From Methanobrevibacter oralis (lineage in GTDB: Archaea > Methanobacteriota > Methanobacteria > Methanobacteriales > Methanobacteriaceae): a stretch of DNA of 43,012 nt. The notes under the pieces are model-generated. The model ran no database searches. It had not been told where the DNA came from and was given only the letters and a program-made list of their open reading frames with translations. A program made the position numbers and the translations under genes. Of this stretch, positions 35,748-43,012 are shown one piece after another. The stretch's first letter is position 1; each line of letters opens with the position of its first letter. The stretch is from positions 1 to 43,012 of the forward strand of contig NZ_LWMU01000044.1 in assembly GCF_001639275.1 (NCBI RefSeq), written 5' to 3'.

Positions 35748-38053
35748 GATTCCGCTTCATTTAACTCTTCAATCCTCCTATCAAAATCATTTAATTTTTT
35801 AGCAAGTCCTGCAAAATATGGAATATATACTTTTGAAAAAGCTAGTCTATCTGGATTTTGTCCAACACCATCTATTTGCTTTTTAACTCTATCGATTTTT
35901 CTTTCAACTTCATCATACATTAAATCTCCTGGGAATTCACCAATGAAAACTCCATCAGCACCATTTTCTAGTGCATAGTGTATATGTCTTGGTCTTACTC
36001 TATTTACAGAAAGTACTTTGATTATGTGAATAGATTCAGGATATTGAAGCCTATTAACCCCAATATTGTCAGCTGCAGTATAACCTATAGAATCTAAAAA
36101 TACTAAAATTAAACGTTCCCCATCTTGTTTTTTAGCTAAAACTCCATCAATTGTTGCAGATATTTTCTCATCAATGTTACCATTCATTTTAATAGCACCA
36201 TTAGAACAAACTGTTAAACATTTTCCACAACCATCACAACTCATTGGATCTAAAAATAGTTTATCATCAACAATGCTCAAAGCTTTAAATCTACAGAAAT
36301 TTAAACATTTTTCGCATAAATCACATTTTTCTTCATCAATTTCAGCTATAAACGGTTCTATTTCAATTCCACCAGTATTATATTCAGATACCTTAGATGC
36401 AGCAGCTGTTGCTTGCATAATTGAGTCTGTAATATCTTTTGGGTCTTGTGCAGTTCCACAAACAAATACACCCTGAACATCTGTTGTAACTGGTTTTATT
36501 TTTGGATGTGTTTCTTTTATAAAATGGTCTTCTGTTGTTCCTACATTTAAAATTTCAGCAATTTCTTTAGTACCTTCAGAAGGTTCCATAGCTGTTGATA
36601 AAACAACCATGTCTGCTTCAATTTCTGAAAATTCCCCTTTAATTGTATCTTCTACACGAACTAATAAAACATCATTTTTAGATACAACTTCTCCAGGCCT
36701 TCCTCTTATAAACCTTACTTCATTTTCTTGAGTGTGCTTATAGTATTTTTCAAACATTCCTGGTGTTCTAATATCTGTATAACATATTACTACATCAGTT
36801 TCAGGATATTTGTGCTTTATAATATTCGCATTTTTTAAAGCTACTGAACAACATATTTTAGAACAATACTTATGACCATCTGGTTTTTCATCTCTTGAAC
36901 CTACACATTGGATCATAACTACTCTTTTTGGAACCTCCCCATTAGCTTTAAGTAATTTTCCTTTTGTTGGCCCATTTACTCCAGTAATACGACCCAATTC
37001 AGACTGAGTTATAATGTCTGGATGTTTTGAATACGAATATTCTGGACGTTTTTCCATTTCAAATAATTTATGACCAGTAGCTATGATTATTGAACCTACT
37101 TGAAGCGGAATTTTTTCTGCTTTTCTTTTAAGTTTAATTGCCTTCATCATGCACTCTCTAAAACAATCACCACATTTATTACAGTATTCTGGGTCAATAA
37201 CATAAGCTTCAGGATAAGATTGTGAAAATGGCCTATAAATTGCTTTTCTTAAAGATAAATCATCATTCCAATCATCGGGAACTTCAATTTCACAAACTTC
37301 TGCACATTTCCCACATGCAATACATTTATCAGGATCTACAAATCTCGGAGATTGTTCTACAATTAAATTATATGTTCCAGCATGTCTTGTTGATTCAATA
37401 ACTCGTGAATTAGTTAGAACTTGAATATTATCATTCCACACTAAATCATTTAAAATTGGGTTTAAAAGACACATTCCGCATTCTTCTGCAATTTTTACAG
37501 GTGAAAATACCTTTCCCACTTTAGCCATGTGCCCCCCAAGAGATGGAGATTGTTCAATAATAGTTACTTTTGTTCCTTGTCGAGCTAATGATAATGCTGC
37601 ACTCATTCCTGCAATACCACCTCCAATAACAGCTACTTCTTCTGATGTTTCACAATAAATTGGTGTTACTTCTTCTGATTGTTTTATTTTTTCAATAGAA
37701 GCGTTGATTAAAGCAATGGCTTTTTGAGTAGCTTTTTTTGAATCAGAATGAACCCATGAACATTGTTCACGAATATTAGCCATATCCATTAAATATGGAT
37801 TTAATGGTTTTATATAATCTTGAAATGTTTTTTCATGTGTTATTGGTGAACAAGCAGCAATTACAACCCTATCTAAATGATGTTCTAAAATTGCATCTCG
37901 AATAATTTTTCTACCATTTAAAGAACATAAGTTTTCGAATTGTGCCATTACTTCAACATCAAGTGATGATTTTATTTTTTCTATATCAATTGTATCTGAA
38001 ATATTTCCACCACATTCACATATAAATAATCCAACTTTTAAATTTTCAGGCAT
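35744..38053 (-). CDS. hdrA: HdrA-type flavoprotein with cysteine-free MvhD-like tail
   Basis: This is the FAD and iron-sulfur subunit of a heterodisulfide-reductase-like complex. It has 769 residues, about 100 more than normal methanogen HdrA. The order is: an N-terminal domain with CECGGNI and AACSPITHEKTF; FAD motif VIGGGIAGMSAALSLARQG; EECGMCLLNP; ferredoxin motifs CIACGKCAEVC and CNKCGDCFREC; YCSKICCSVAL; and C-terminal CDLCEKCLNFC and CDGCGKCLTVC. After about residue 645 comes an MvhD-like domain (VFLDSIGYTAADN, RLQYPESIHII, GEFPGDLMYD) with no cysteines, so its 2Fe-2S cluster is lost. It is last in the operon comA-comF-hdrC-hdrB-hdrA; its start overlaps the hdrB stop (TAATG). Confidence 0.9.
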   Translation of the reverse strand: MPENLKVGLFICECGGNISDTIDIEKIKSSLDVEVMAQFENLCSLNGRKIIRDAILEHHLDRVVIAACSPITHEKTFQDYIKPLNPYLMDMANIREQCSWVHSDSKKATQKAIALINASIEKIKQSEEVTPIYCETSEEVAVIGGGIAGMSAALSLARQGTKVTIIEQSPSLGGHMAKVGKVFSPVKIAEECGMCLLNPILNDLVWNDNIQVLTNSRVIESTRHAGTYNLIVEQSPRFVDPDKCIACGKCAEVCEIEVPDDWNDDLSLRKAIYRPFSQSYPEAYVIDPEYCNKCGDCFRECMMKAIKLKRKAEKIPLQVGSIIIATGHKLFEMEKRPEYSYSKHPDIITQSELGRITGVNGPTKGKLLKANGEVPKRVVMIQCVGSRDEKPDGHKYCSKICCSVALKNANIIKHKYPETDVVICYTDIRTPGMFEKYYKHTQENEVRFIRGRPGEVVSKNDVLLVRVEDTIKGEFSEIEADMVVLSTAMEPSEGTKEIAEILNVGTTEDHFIKETHPKIKPVTTDVQGVFVCGTAQDPKDITDSIMQATAAASKVSEYNTGGIEIEPFIAEIDEEKCDLCEKCLNFCRFKALSIVDDKLFLDPMSCDGCGKCLTVCSNGAIKMNGNIDEKISATIDGVLAKKQDGERLILVFLDSIGYTAADNIGVNRLQYPESIHIIKVLSVNRVRPRHIHYALENGADGVFIGEFPGDLMYDEVERKIDRVKKQIDGVGQNPDRLAFSKVYIPYFAGLAKKLNDFDRRIEELNEAES

Positions 38054-38991
38054 TATTCAACCTCCTTTAACTCACATATAACTGAATCAATTGGACAAGT
38101 ATGTGCTTTTACTCCAATTACTTTATCAAAGTCTCCACCCATTGCAATAGCTATAAATTGAGCTATATTAAAATGGATTGCTTTGTAATTTTTACCCTCT
38201 CTTTTTGAGATTAAATCTTGATATCTGTCAAATTGAATATGACAATTTGGACATAAATGAACAAGAATTTCAACATCTTCATCATCTAATGAGTTCATTT
38301 TATCTGCAGTTGCTGTAAAAGATAATTCTGGATTTGAATATCTTTGTCTAAATCCAGTACCACATGTCGCTCTTTTGTGATCATACCAACCAATTGTTTT
38401 ACAACCACACGCCTCTATTAATTCATCTAAAATATTAGGATCTCTTACGCCAGCAATAGTATCTTCATAATGCACTTTACAGTAATGACAACCATGATGA
38501 GTAGCGATTTTATAATTACTTAAATCATATTTAATATGTTTTTTAATTTCGTCTTTTTTACCATATAAAATATCAACAACATGAAATATATTTTCTGTTG
38601 GTTTTAAATCATATTTATCGTATTTTAAGTGTTTTAAACCATTATCTTCAAATAATGTGTTAATTTTATTTCTTAAATCATCTTTGTTGTTTAGTAATTT
38701 AACTGATTTTTTATTAATTGCATAACAAGTTGCACAAATCATTACTAAATTTGGTCTATTTAATTGTTTTGCTATTTTAAAATTACGTGCTCCAATAGCT
38801 GTAGTGTCAATTTGGTCAAAAACATCAGAATAATGACCTAATCCTGTACAACAAGTTTGTTTTTCTGAAATTGCATAATCTAATCCTAATTTATCAAAGA
38901 CAAATTTTGTTGAAGATTCAATTCCAGGATATTCAACACTTACTAAACAGCTTCTAAATAAAAGGAGATTTTTATCAGGTATATTTTTCAT
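38053..38991 (-). CDS. hdrB: HdrB-type subunit with one altered CCG motif
   Basis: HdrB holds two non-cubane 4Fe-4S clusters that reduce CoM-S-S-CoB in the usual enzyme. The frame opens at 39030 inside hdrC, but ATG 38989-38991 follows AAAGGAGG and gives 312 residues. The first CCG motif is complete: C15, C47-C48, C86 and C89. In the second, C168, C210, C247 and C250 are present, but the position before C210 is threonine (ATCGTG) where the family has CC. This may change or remove one cluster. It lies between hdrC and hdrA and overlaps hdrA by one base. Confidence 0.9.
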   Translation of the reverse strand: MKNIPDKNLLLFRSCLVSVEYPGIESSTKFVFDKLGLDYAISEKQTCCTGLGHYSDVFDQIDTTAIGARNFKIAKQLNRPNLVMICATCYAINKKSVKLLNNKDDLRNKINTLFEDNGLKHLKYDKYDLKPTENIFHVVDILYGKKDEIKKHIKYDLSNYKIATHHGCHYCKVHYEDTIAGVRDPNILDELIEACGCKTIGWYDHKRATCGTGFRQRYSNPELSFTATADKMNSLDDEDVEILVHLCPNCHIQFDRYQDLISKREGKNYKAIHFNIAQFIAIAMGGDFDKVIGVKAHTCPIDSVICELKEVE

Positions 38992-38992
38992 G

Positions 38993-39592
38993 TTAAACCT
39001 CCTTTTCTTGAGATTTTCTAATTTTTTCAATTTTATTTTTAAAACCAGTAATTGTTAAAATTAAACTTACTTCGTCAATAACTTCTTTAGGTGGCATTAA
39101 AGGCGGACTTAAATTTAATTCTTCTCTGATTTCTCCCAAATTTTGTCTAAATTCCCACCATCCTTCAACATCATGAGAAATATCCTCAAAAAATATTTCA
39201 GGAATAGCTCCAATAGCTGCATTAAAATAGCTATCTGCAAAACCTAGATATTCATAAAGTTTATCTTGACCAATTCCATGTTTTATTGCTTTTTGTTTTA
39301 GAATTTGATTTACTTCACAAACACTATTTCCAACTGGACACACACTATGACAAGTATAACAATAAAAACAATTCCAAATATAATCTTCTTTTAAAATGGA
39401 CTCATCACCATCTAAAACTCTTTCCATGATTTCACGTGGACTATATTTACTATGGCGAGCTGCAGGACATGTTGAAGTACATAACCCACATTGTACACAT
39501 TTTAAAACAGCTCCATCTTTGGTGTTTTTTACATCAGCAATTATCTCTTCTGCAAAATTAATAGGAGCATCCTCGATTCTTTGTTTAGACAT
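38993..39592 (-). CDS. hdrC: HdrC-type ferredoxin subunit
   Basis: HdrC passes electrons from HdrA to HdrB through two 4Fe-4S clusters. The 199 residues carry CVQCGLCTSTCPAARHS (about residues 32-48) and CFYCYTCHSVCPVGNSVCEV. After them, the C-terminal third is helical and ends in a basic tail. A GGGGGTG RBS precedes the ATG. It lies 13 bp after the COG1900/ferredoxin gene and before hdrB, an arrangement that puts electron transfer in the coenzyme M operon. Confidence 0.92.
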   Translation of the reverse strand: MSKQRIEDAPINFAEEIIADVKNTKDGAVLKCVQCGLCTSTCPAARHSKYSPREIMERVLDGDESILKEDYIWNCFYCYTCHSVCPVGNSVCEVNQILKQKAIKHGIGQDKLYEYLGFADSYFNAAIGAIPEIFFEDISHDVEGWWEFRQNLGEIREELNLSPPLMPPKEVIDEVSLILTITGFKNKIEKIRKSQEKEV

Positions 39593-39605
39593 CTAACACC
39601 CCCAT

Positions 39606-40871
39606 TTATAATTTAAATTCTTTATTTTCTATTGATTTTTTAAGTTGTCTAGACAGTTTATTTGCCCTTAGCCTATCAGATTGTCTACAAATAATTGGAA
39701 TATCTTTGGTTTTTCCATTAATTTCTAGCTCAACTGAACCTGTATTCATTTTAAATGCATCATTTAAACAAAAATGAGAACACATTCCACAACCAAAGCA
39801 ATAATTTTGAAGTAGTCGTTTATTTCTAAATGCATTTGTTGGACAAACTTCTTCTACCCTACACTTTTCACAATTTTCACATTTTGTCCTATTAAATAAT
39901 GGTCTTAAATCATGACCTTCCCACATTGCATTATAATTAGTTTGAGCTAATGGTAAATGGCGACCTTTTATATCAGCTACTGGTAAATCAATATCTTTAT
40001 CCAAAATAAACAAGTTATTATAAATTTCTTCATTTAATACAGGAATTGGTATAGCTACAGTATCATAAATTTCACCACCTTGACCTGTTTTAAATCCACC
40101 AATATAATATGGATCCATTTCCATGAAGTTTGCAGACAACATCAAATTAGGTTTTTCAACCGATGATCTTGTACCATCACCTAAAACATAACCTTCCGCA
40201 CCATTAACTAAAACTTTACAACCTGATTTAATTGCATTATGAGGAATATCATTTTGAAGTGGGTTTAAATCACCACAACCTGAAAATGTTAAAGCAGAAA
40301 GATTACCACCTAAAGGAATTGCAGCAAAAATTGAGGAAACCTCTTCACGACCCGGATTAGTAAAAGCAGTATAATTTTTAAATGCCATACGGGAACCAAT
40401 AATTTGACCTCTTCCAACATTATCCATGGTTATAGTTGTTTCTATTCTCTTTTTATCAATACTTTCAACAACAACATCAATTTCACCACCTTCAAGTAGG
40501 TCTTTTAATAAAAAACCACCACCATAATGAGGATCATGAATTGAATGGGAAGTTCCATGTAAAATTACATCAACTTCACCTAACCACTCATTAGGACAAG
40601 GCCCTGCATAAGCTGGAATACCATTTAAAAATACTTCACTAGCTCTTATAAACTCACCAGGCTTAGAAACTGTAAAATTTAAAATAGCTGCTGTTCCACT
40701 CATAACTCCACAAGTACCACAAGTTACAACATCAACTTCATCAAAACTTGGTGCATCATCATTTTTAATAAGTTTTTTAAACTCATCAACTGTATAAATA
40801 TTAGCTTCACCGTCATCAATTCTTTTATTAATTTGACTAATACTTCTCTCAATCAAAAATACCTTCCCCAT
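39606..40871 (-). CDS. comF: COG1900/DUF39 ferredoxin-fused protein, candidate ComF (methanogenesis marker 16)
   Basis: This 421-residue protein joins a DUF39/COG1900 domain (sulfur incorporation into homocysteine or coenzyme M aldehydes in archaea) to two ferredoxin motifs. In the first domain VVTCGTCGVMSG gives C51 and C54, and GPCPNEW and SGCGDLNP follow. The C-terminal clusters are C331-C334-C337-C343 and C358-C361-C364-C368. To my knowledge methanogen members (marker 16) have been reported to turn sulfoacetaldehyde into coenzyme M, named ComF. The position 4 bp after comA and before hdrCBA fits. The gene symbol rests on family and context, not on a test. Confidence 0.82.
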   Translation of the reverse strand: MGKVFLIERSISQINKRIDDGEANIYTVDEFKKLIKNDDAPSFDEVDVVTCGTCGVMSGTAAILNFTVSKPGEFIRASEVFLNGIPAYAGPCPNEWLGEVDVILHGTSHSIHDPHYGGGFLLKDLLEGGEIDVVVESIDKKRIETTITMDNVGRGQIIGSRMAFKNYTAFTNPGREEVSSIFAAIPLGGNLSALTFSGCGDLNPLQNDIPHNAIKSGCKVLVNGAEGYVLGDGTRSSVEKPNLMLSANFMEMDPYYIGGFKTGQGGEIYDTVAIPIPVLNEEIYNNLFILDKDIDLPVADIKGRHLPLAQTNYNAMWEGHDLRPLFNRTKCENCEKCRVEEVCPTNAFRNKRLLQNYCFGCGMCSHFCLNDAFKMNTGSVELEINGKTKDIPIICRQSDRLRANKLSRQLKKSIENKEFKL

Positions 40872-40875
40872 TTTT

Positions 40876-41655
40876 CTAAATTTTTCCTACTGTATCTCCT
40901 CTAAGACCCCTTCTTATAGTTTCAAGAGAAGTAATATCATCACTAGAGATATTACCTAAATTAACAGTATTTCCTAATTTTAAGATAAAAAAGACTTGCT
41001 GATCCTTATTAGGAGCTTCCCATAATAACTTATCTCCATTAAAGTTATTTAAAATGTAGTCTATTTCGCCTTCTTTAGCATTTCCTGCTTTATCAAATAT
41101 CCCAATATTTTTTCCACCCTCTCTAGCTTCAACAATAATCAAAGAAGAACCGGCGGATAATTCATCTTTCATGCAAGTAATTCTTTCATCTAAGCTAAGT
41201 TCTTTATCTAAGAGTGGATCTTTTTTTCCAACTTCCGATAATACTTCAAATCCATTTTCACAAGCCTTATTAATAGCCTCTAATTTATTTTCATGAGCTA
41301 TATTTACAGATCCATCAGAAACTTCAATGGCTGGAAAACCTAAATCATGAGCTTCTTTGAAAAAATCTTCTAATTTATTATTCATATACGCCAATTCGAA
41401 TAGTGTTCCTCCAGTATATGGAGTTATATCATATGATTTATACATTTCCACTTTAGCCTTTATAATTTCTCTTTCATGTACAATTGAGGTCCCCCAACCA
41501 AATTTTAAATAATCTACATACTCTCCAGAGACATCCATCAAGCTATTCGCAGTTTCAAGTCCTAGACCCTTATCAAGAACCATTGTAATGCCACAAGTTC
41601 TAGGTTTTTCTTCTCTTTTTTTAGATAAAAATTCAAATGATTTCACAATTATCAC
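40876..41655 (-). CDS. comA: Phosphosulfolactate synthase
   Basis: ComA adds sulfite to phosphoenolpyruvate to give (R)-phosphosulfolactate, the first step of coenzyme M synthesis. The 259 residues form a TIM-barrel type protein with TMVLDKGLGLETA, VDYLKFGWGTS, TPYTGGTLFELA, AIEVSDGSVNI, IIVEAREGGKNIGIFD and TIRRGLRGD at the end. It begins at GTG, with a second GTG three codons later as an alternative. It is the first gene of the operon comA-comF-hdrCBA. ComB and ComC are not in the window. Confidence 0.95.
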   Translation of the reverse strand: MIIVKSFEFLSKKREEKPRTCGITMVLDKGLGLETANSLMDVSGEYVDYLKFGWGTSIVHEREIIKAKVEMYKSYDITPYTGGTLFELAYMNNKLEDFFKEAHDLGFPAIEVSDGSVNIAHENKLEAINKACENGFEVLSEVGKKDPLLDKELSLDERITCMKDELSAGSSLIIVEAREGGKNIGIFDKAGNAKEGEIDYILNNFNGDKLLWEAPNKDQQVFFILKLGNTVNLGNISSDDITSLETIRRGLRGDTVGKI

Positions 41656-41749
41656 GTATTTTTTTAATATTAATTAATAGTATAAATGGGTTTTTAACAT
41701 TTTGCATAAAACAATAATAATTTAATAATAACTCCCCCAATATAAAATT
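41656..41749. promoter_or_regulatory. Divergent promoter region between comA and the COG2122 gene
   Basis: The 94 bp between the two start codons are A+T-rich, with TATA-like stretches for both strands (TTAATATTAATTAATAGTATAAAT on the left, broken by a few G, and TTTAATAATAAC toward the right). Both coenzyme M/sulfur genes can be controlled from here. No clear repeat seen. Confidence 0.4.
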
Positions 41750-42466
41750 ATGCATAAAGAACAAATTGATTTAGATGAAAGTCATATACGACTAATCACC
41801 GATTTAGAAAAGAATAATCTTAAAAACTATATTAAAAAAATAAGATATGACCTTAAACAATACATCACTAAAAACCAAGACTTTTTAATCTCATTAGAAC
41901 CTTTAAAAATGCCTGATGAAAATTTGCCATTAATTGTCAAAAAAATGTATGAATCATCTAATATTGCAGATGTTGGTCCAATGGCTGCTGTTGCAGGAAG
42001 CATATCTGAAATGTCACTTAATTACCTGATTAAAAATAATTCCACTTATTCAATAGTTGAAAATGGTGGAGATATAGCTATTATTAATGATAAACCTGTG
42101 ATTTGTGGAATATATTCAAATAATGAACTTTTAGGAAATAAAATCGCATTTAAATTAAAATCACGTAAAAAAGCATTGGGTCTTTGTACATCATCAGGTA
42201 AAATAGGTCATTCAATAAGTTTTGGACAATCAGATAGTTTAACTGTTATTTCCAACTCATCATCAATAAGTGATGCTCTTGCAACAAGAATAGCTAATGA
42301 TGTTAATGGAAATAATGGTGAAAATAAAATTTCAAAAGCCTTAGAAACCTGTGAAAATTATAAAGAATACTTTGATGGTGTTTTAATAATTTCAGGAAAA
42401 TATATTGGAACAATAGGTAAATTACCAAAAATTATTGAAAGCAAAGAATTTAAAGTAGATATTTAA
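41750..42466 (+). CDS. UPF0280 / COG2122 ApbE-like protein
   Basis: This 238-residue protein of COG2122 (UPF0280), structurally like ApbE, has [18 protein letters not shown] and [11 protein letters not shown] in the N-terminal half. [20 protein letters not shown] and [16 protein letters not shown] follow. Methanogen members have been connected with sulfide-dependent homocysteine or cysteine formation together with COG1900 proteins. Its divergent placement next to comA and the COG1900/ferredoxin gene supports a place in sulfur handling. The exact reaction is unknown. Confidence 0.88.
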   Translation: MHKEQIDLDESHIRLITDLEKNNLKNYIKKIRYDLKQYITKNQDFLISLEPLKMPDENLPLIVKKMYESSNIADVGPMAAVAGSISEMSLNYLIKNNSTYSIVENGGDIAIINDKPVICGIYSNNELLGNKIAFKLKSRKKALGLCTSSGKIGHSISFGQSDSLTVISNSSSISDALATRIANDVNGNNGENKISKALETCENYKEYFDGVLIISGKYIGTIGKLPKIIESKEFKVDI

Positions 42467-42480
42467 AAAAAACTACTTTA
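42451..42480. terminator. Possible hairpin between UPF0280 and UPF0058
   Basis: TAAAGTAG (42451-42458) and CTACTTTA (42473-42480) form an 8-bp stem with a 14-base loop that includes the stop of the UPF0280 gene. The two genes converge here with 26 bp between them, so it could serve as a common terminator. The loop is long, so this is a weak call. Confidence 0.35.
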
Positions 42481-42492
42481 TAGAAACAAAAA

Positions 42493-42780
42493 TTAGAATT
42501 TGTTTAATTCTTTTTCAGAACGAACAACCAAATCAGATAAAGAATTGTAAACATTTGCTGGAATTGAACTTTCATCTTTTTCTGCAATTAACTGGGAAAT
42601 AATCTTACAAAGAATAAATATCGCATGTTTATGTTCAGCTTTGGTTTTATGAATATGATGTGGACTAATCCTAAGTCCTATGTATTCACTACAATCGTTT
42701 TTAATTTGATCATTTTCTGCTAAATATTTAAGAACATAAACTAAAAATTGATGTAATTGTATCATTTCATCTTTATACAT
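42493..42780 (-). CDS. UPF0058 family protein
   Basis: This 95-residue protein of the archaeal UPF0058 family has no assigned function. It is mostly helical: MYKDEMIQLHQFLVYVLKYL, then LRISPHHIHKTKAEHKHAIF, with a histidine-rich centre (HHIHK, EHKH) that might bind metal, and an acidic C-terminus (VVRSEKELNKF). It converges on the UPF0280 gene. The 112 bp after its start, up to the edge ORF, are AT-rich with no feature seen other than its presumed promoter. Confidence 0.85.
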   Translation of the reverse strand: MYKDEMIQLHQFLVYVLKYLAENDQIKNDCSEYIGLRISPHHIHKTKAEHKHAIFILCKIISQLIAEKDESSIPANVYNSLSDLVVRSEKELNKF

Positions 42781-42892
42781 ATATATCTAACCTATTATTA
42801 AACTCTAAAATGAGATAAAACTGATAATAATTTTAATAATACTATTATATCATTTAATTATATTTAAAACATTGCATTAAAAATAGGGACTG

Positions 42893-43012
42893 TCAATTTG
42901 TTAGCTCTTGTTTTCGTTTTTCGATCCAGCCATCTTTTTGGTGCATTATTTGATTGAATATTCCTTCTAATGTTCTGAATTTCTTTTTGTGTGCTTTGGG
43001 CATTGTATTTCC
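42893..43012 (-). CDS. C-terminal end of an unidentified ORF, possibly transposase
   Basis: The minus strand enters the window open and reads MPKAHKKKFRTLEGIFNQIM, then a basic, tryptophan-containing tail KDGWIEKRKQELTN with TGA at 42893-42895. It has 39 codons in the window. It is basic and ends next to a TAGGGACTGTCAA-like sequence that resembles an insertion-sequence terminal repeat. The gene itself may be a transposase, but neither end nor catalytic part is visible. Family not identified. Confidence 0.45.
   Translation of the reverse strand, partial: GNTMPKAHKKKFRTLEGIFNQIMHQKDGWIEKRKQELTN

Noticed and set aside
38992-39030. The longer hdrB frame starting at 39030
   Set aside because: It overlaps hdrC and has no RBS, while AAAGGAGG precedes the ATG at 38991, where the family start also fits.
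1-43012. tRNA or rRNA genes
   Set aside because: No GC-rich intergenic block or cloverleaf-like sequence was seen in any gap; all spacers are AT-rich. A covariance-model scan would be decisive.

Overview
The window is about 43 kb of very AT-rich archaeal DNA. It carries methanogen-only genes: F420H2:NADP oxidoreductase, F420H2 oxidase (FprA), CofH, coenzyme M biosynthesis genes, a heterodisulfide-reductase-type operon, two-subunit archaeal primase, pantoate kinase and dehydroquinate synthase II. Together with large adhesin-like surface proteins, an MraY/GPT-like transferase, Shine-Dalgarno sites of the GGAGG/GGTGAT type and archaeal TATA boxes, this points to Methanobacteriales, most likely Methanobrevibacter. 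I cannot fix the species. The coenzyme M genes argue against a strain that needs coenzyme M supplied.

Layout. (1) 1-2.1 kb: a left-edge ORF end, then a beta-helix adhesin-like protein whose 3' end stops in the middle of an Ig-like domain. (2) 2.6-3.9 kb: DUF2284 metal-binding protein and npdG. (3) 3.9-8.1 kb: operon aroA'-aroB'-thpR-cca followed by a decayed membrane-protein gene. (4) 8.3-17.9 kb: surface locus with a secreted DUF3344 protein, a giant membrane-anchored CobN-like protein, a DUF2162 membrane protein and an ExbB/TolQ/MotA-type channel. (5) 18.0-20.0 kb: pantoate kinase operon with an unrecognised first gene and a methyltransferase. (6) 20.2-22.3 kb: FprA, a flavodoxin and a broken cupin gene (oxygen defence and redox). 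(7) 22.6-23.7 kb: PHP phosphoesterase and DUF2115. (8) 23.7-29.5 kb: operon metG-DUF530-HTH protein-GlcNAc-1-P transferase-arfC. (9) 29.7-33.5 kb: priL and priS with two small unknown genes, and tmk. (10) 33.5-34.6 kb: cofH. (11) 34.7-42.5 kb: coenzyme M/sulfur locus, with comDE converging on the operon comA-(comF candidate)-hdrC-hdrB-hdrA, and a divergent COG2122/UPF0280 gene. (12) 42.5-43.0 kb: UPF0058 and the end of another ORF at the edge.

Two loci deserve attention. The first is the extracytoplasmic CobN-like locus, which reads as a possible energised metal or tetrapyrrole acquisition system at the cell surface. Its two large genes share palindromic ATTCAA/TTGAAT elements upstream. The second is the coenzyme M locus. 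There an Hdr-type complex sits in one operon with comA and the COG1900/ferredoxin protein, and it has two unusual features: HdrA carries an MvhD-like tail with no cysteines, and HdrB lacks one cysteine of its second CCG motif. This suggests a dedicated electron-transfer complex for thiol formation rather than a second copy of the energy-conserving Hdr.

I saw no rRNA, tRNA, CRISPR array or complete insertion sequence. Two clear pseudogenes and the adhesin truncation mark the places of recent decay.
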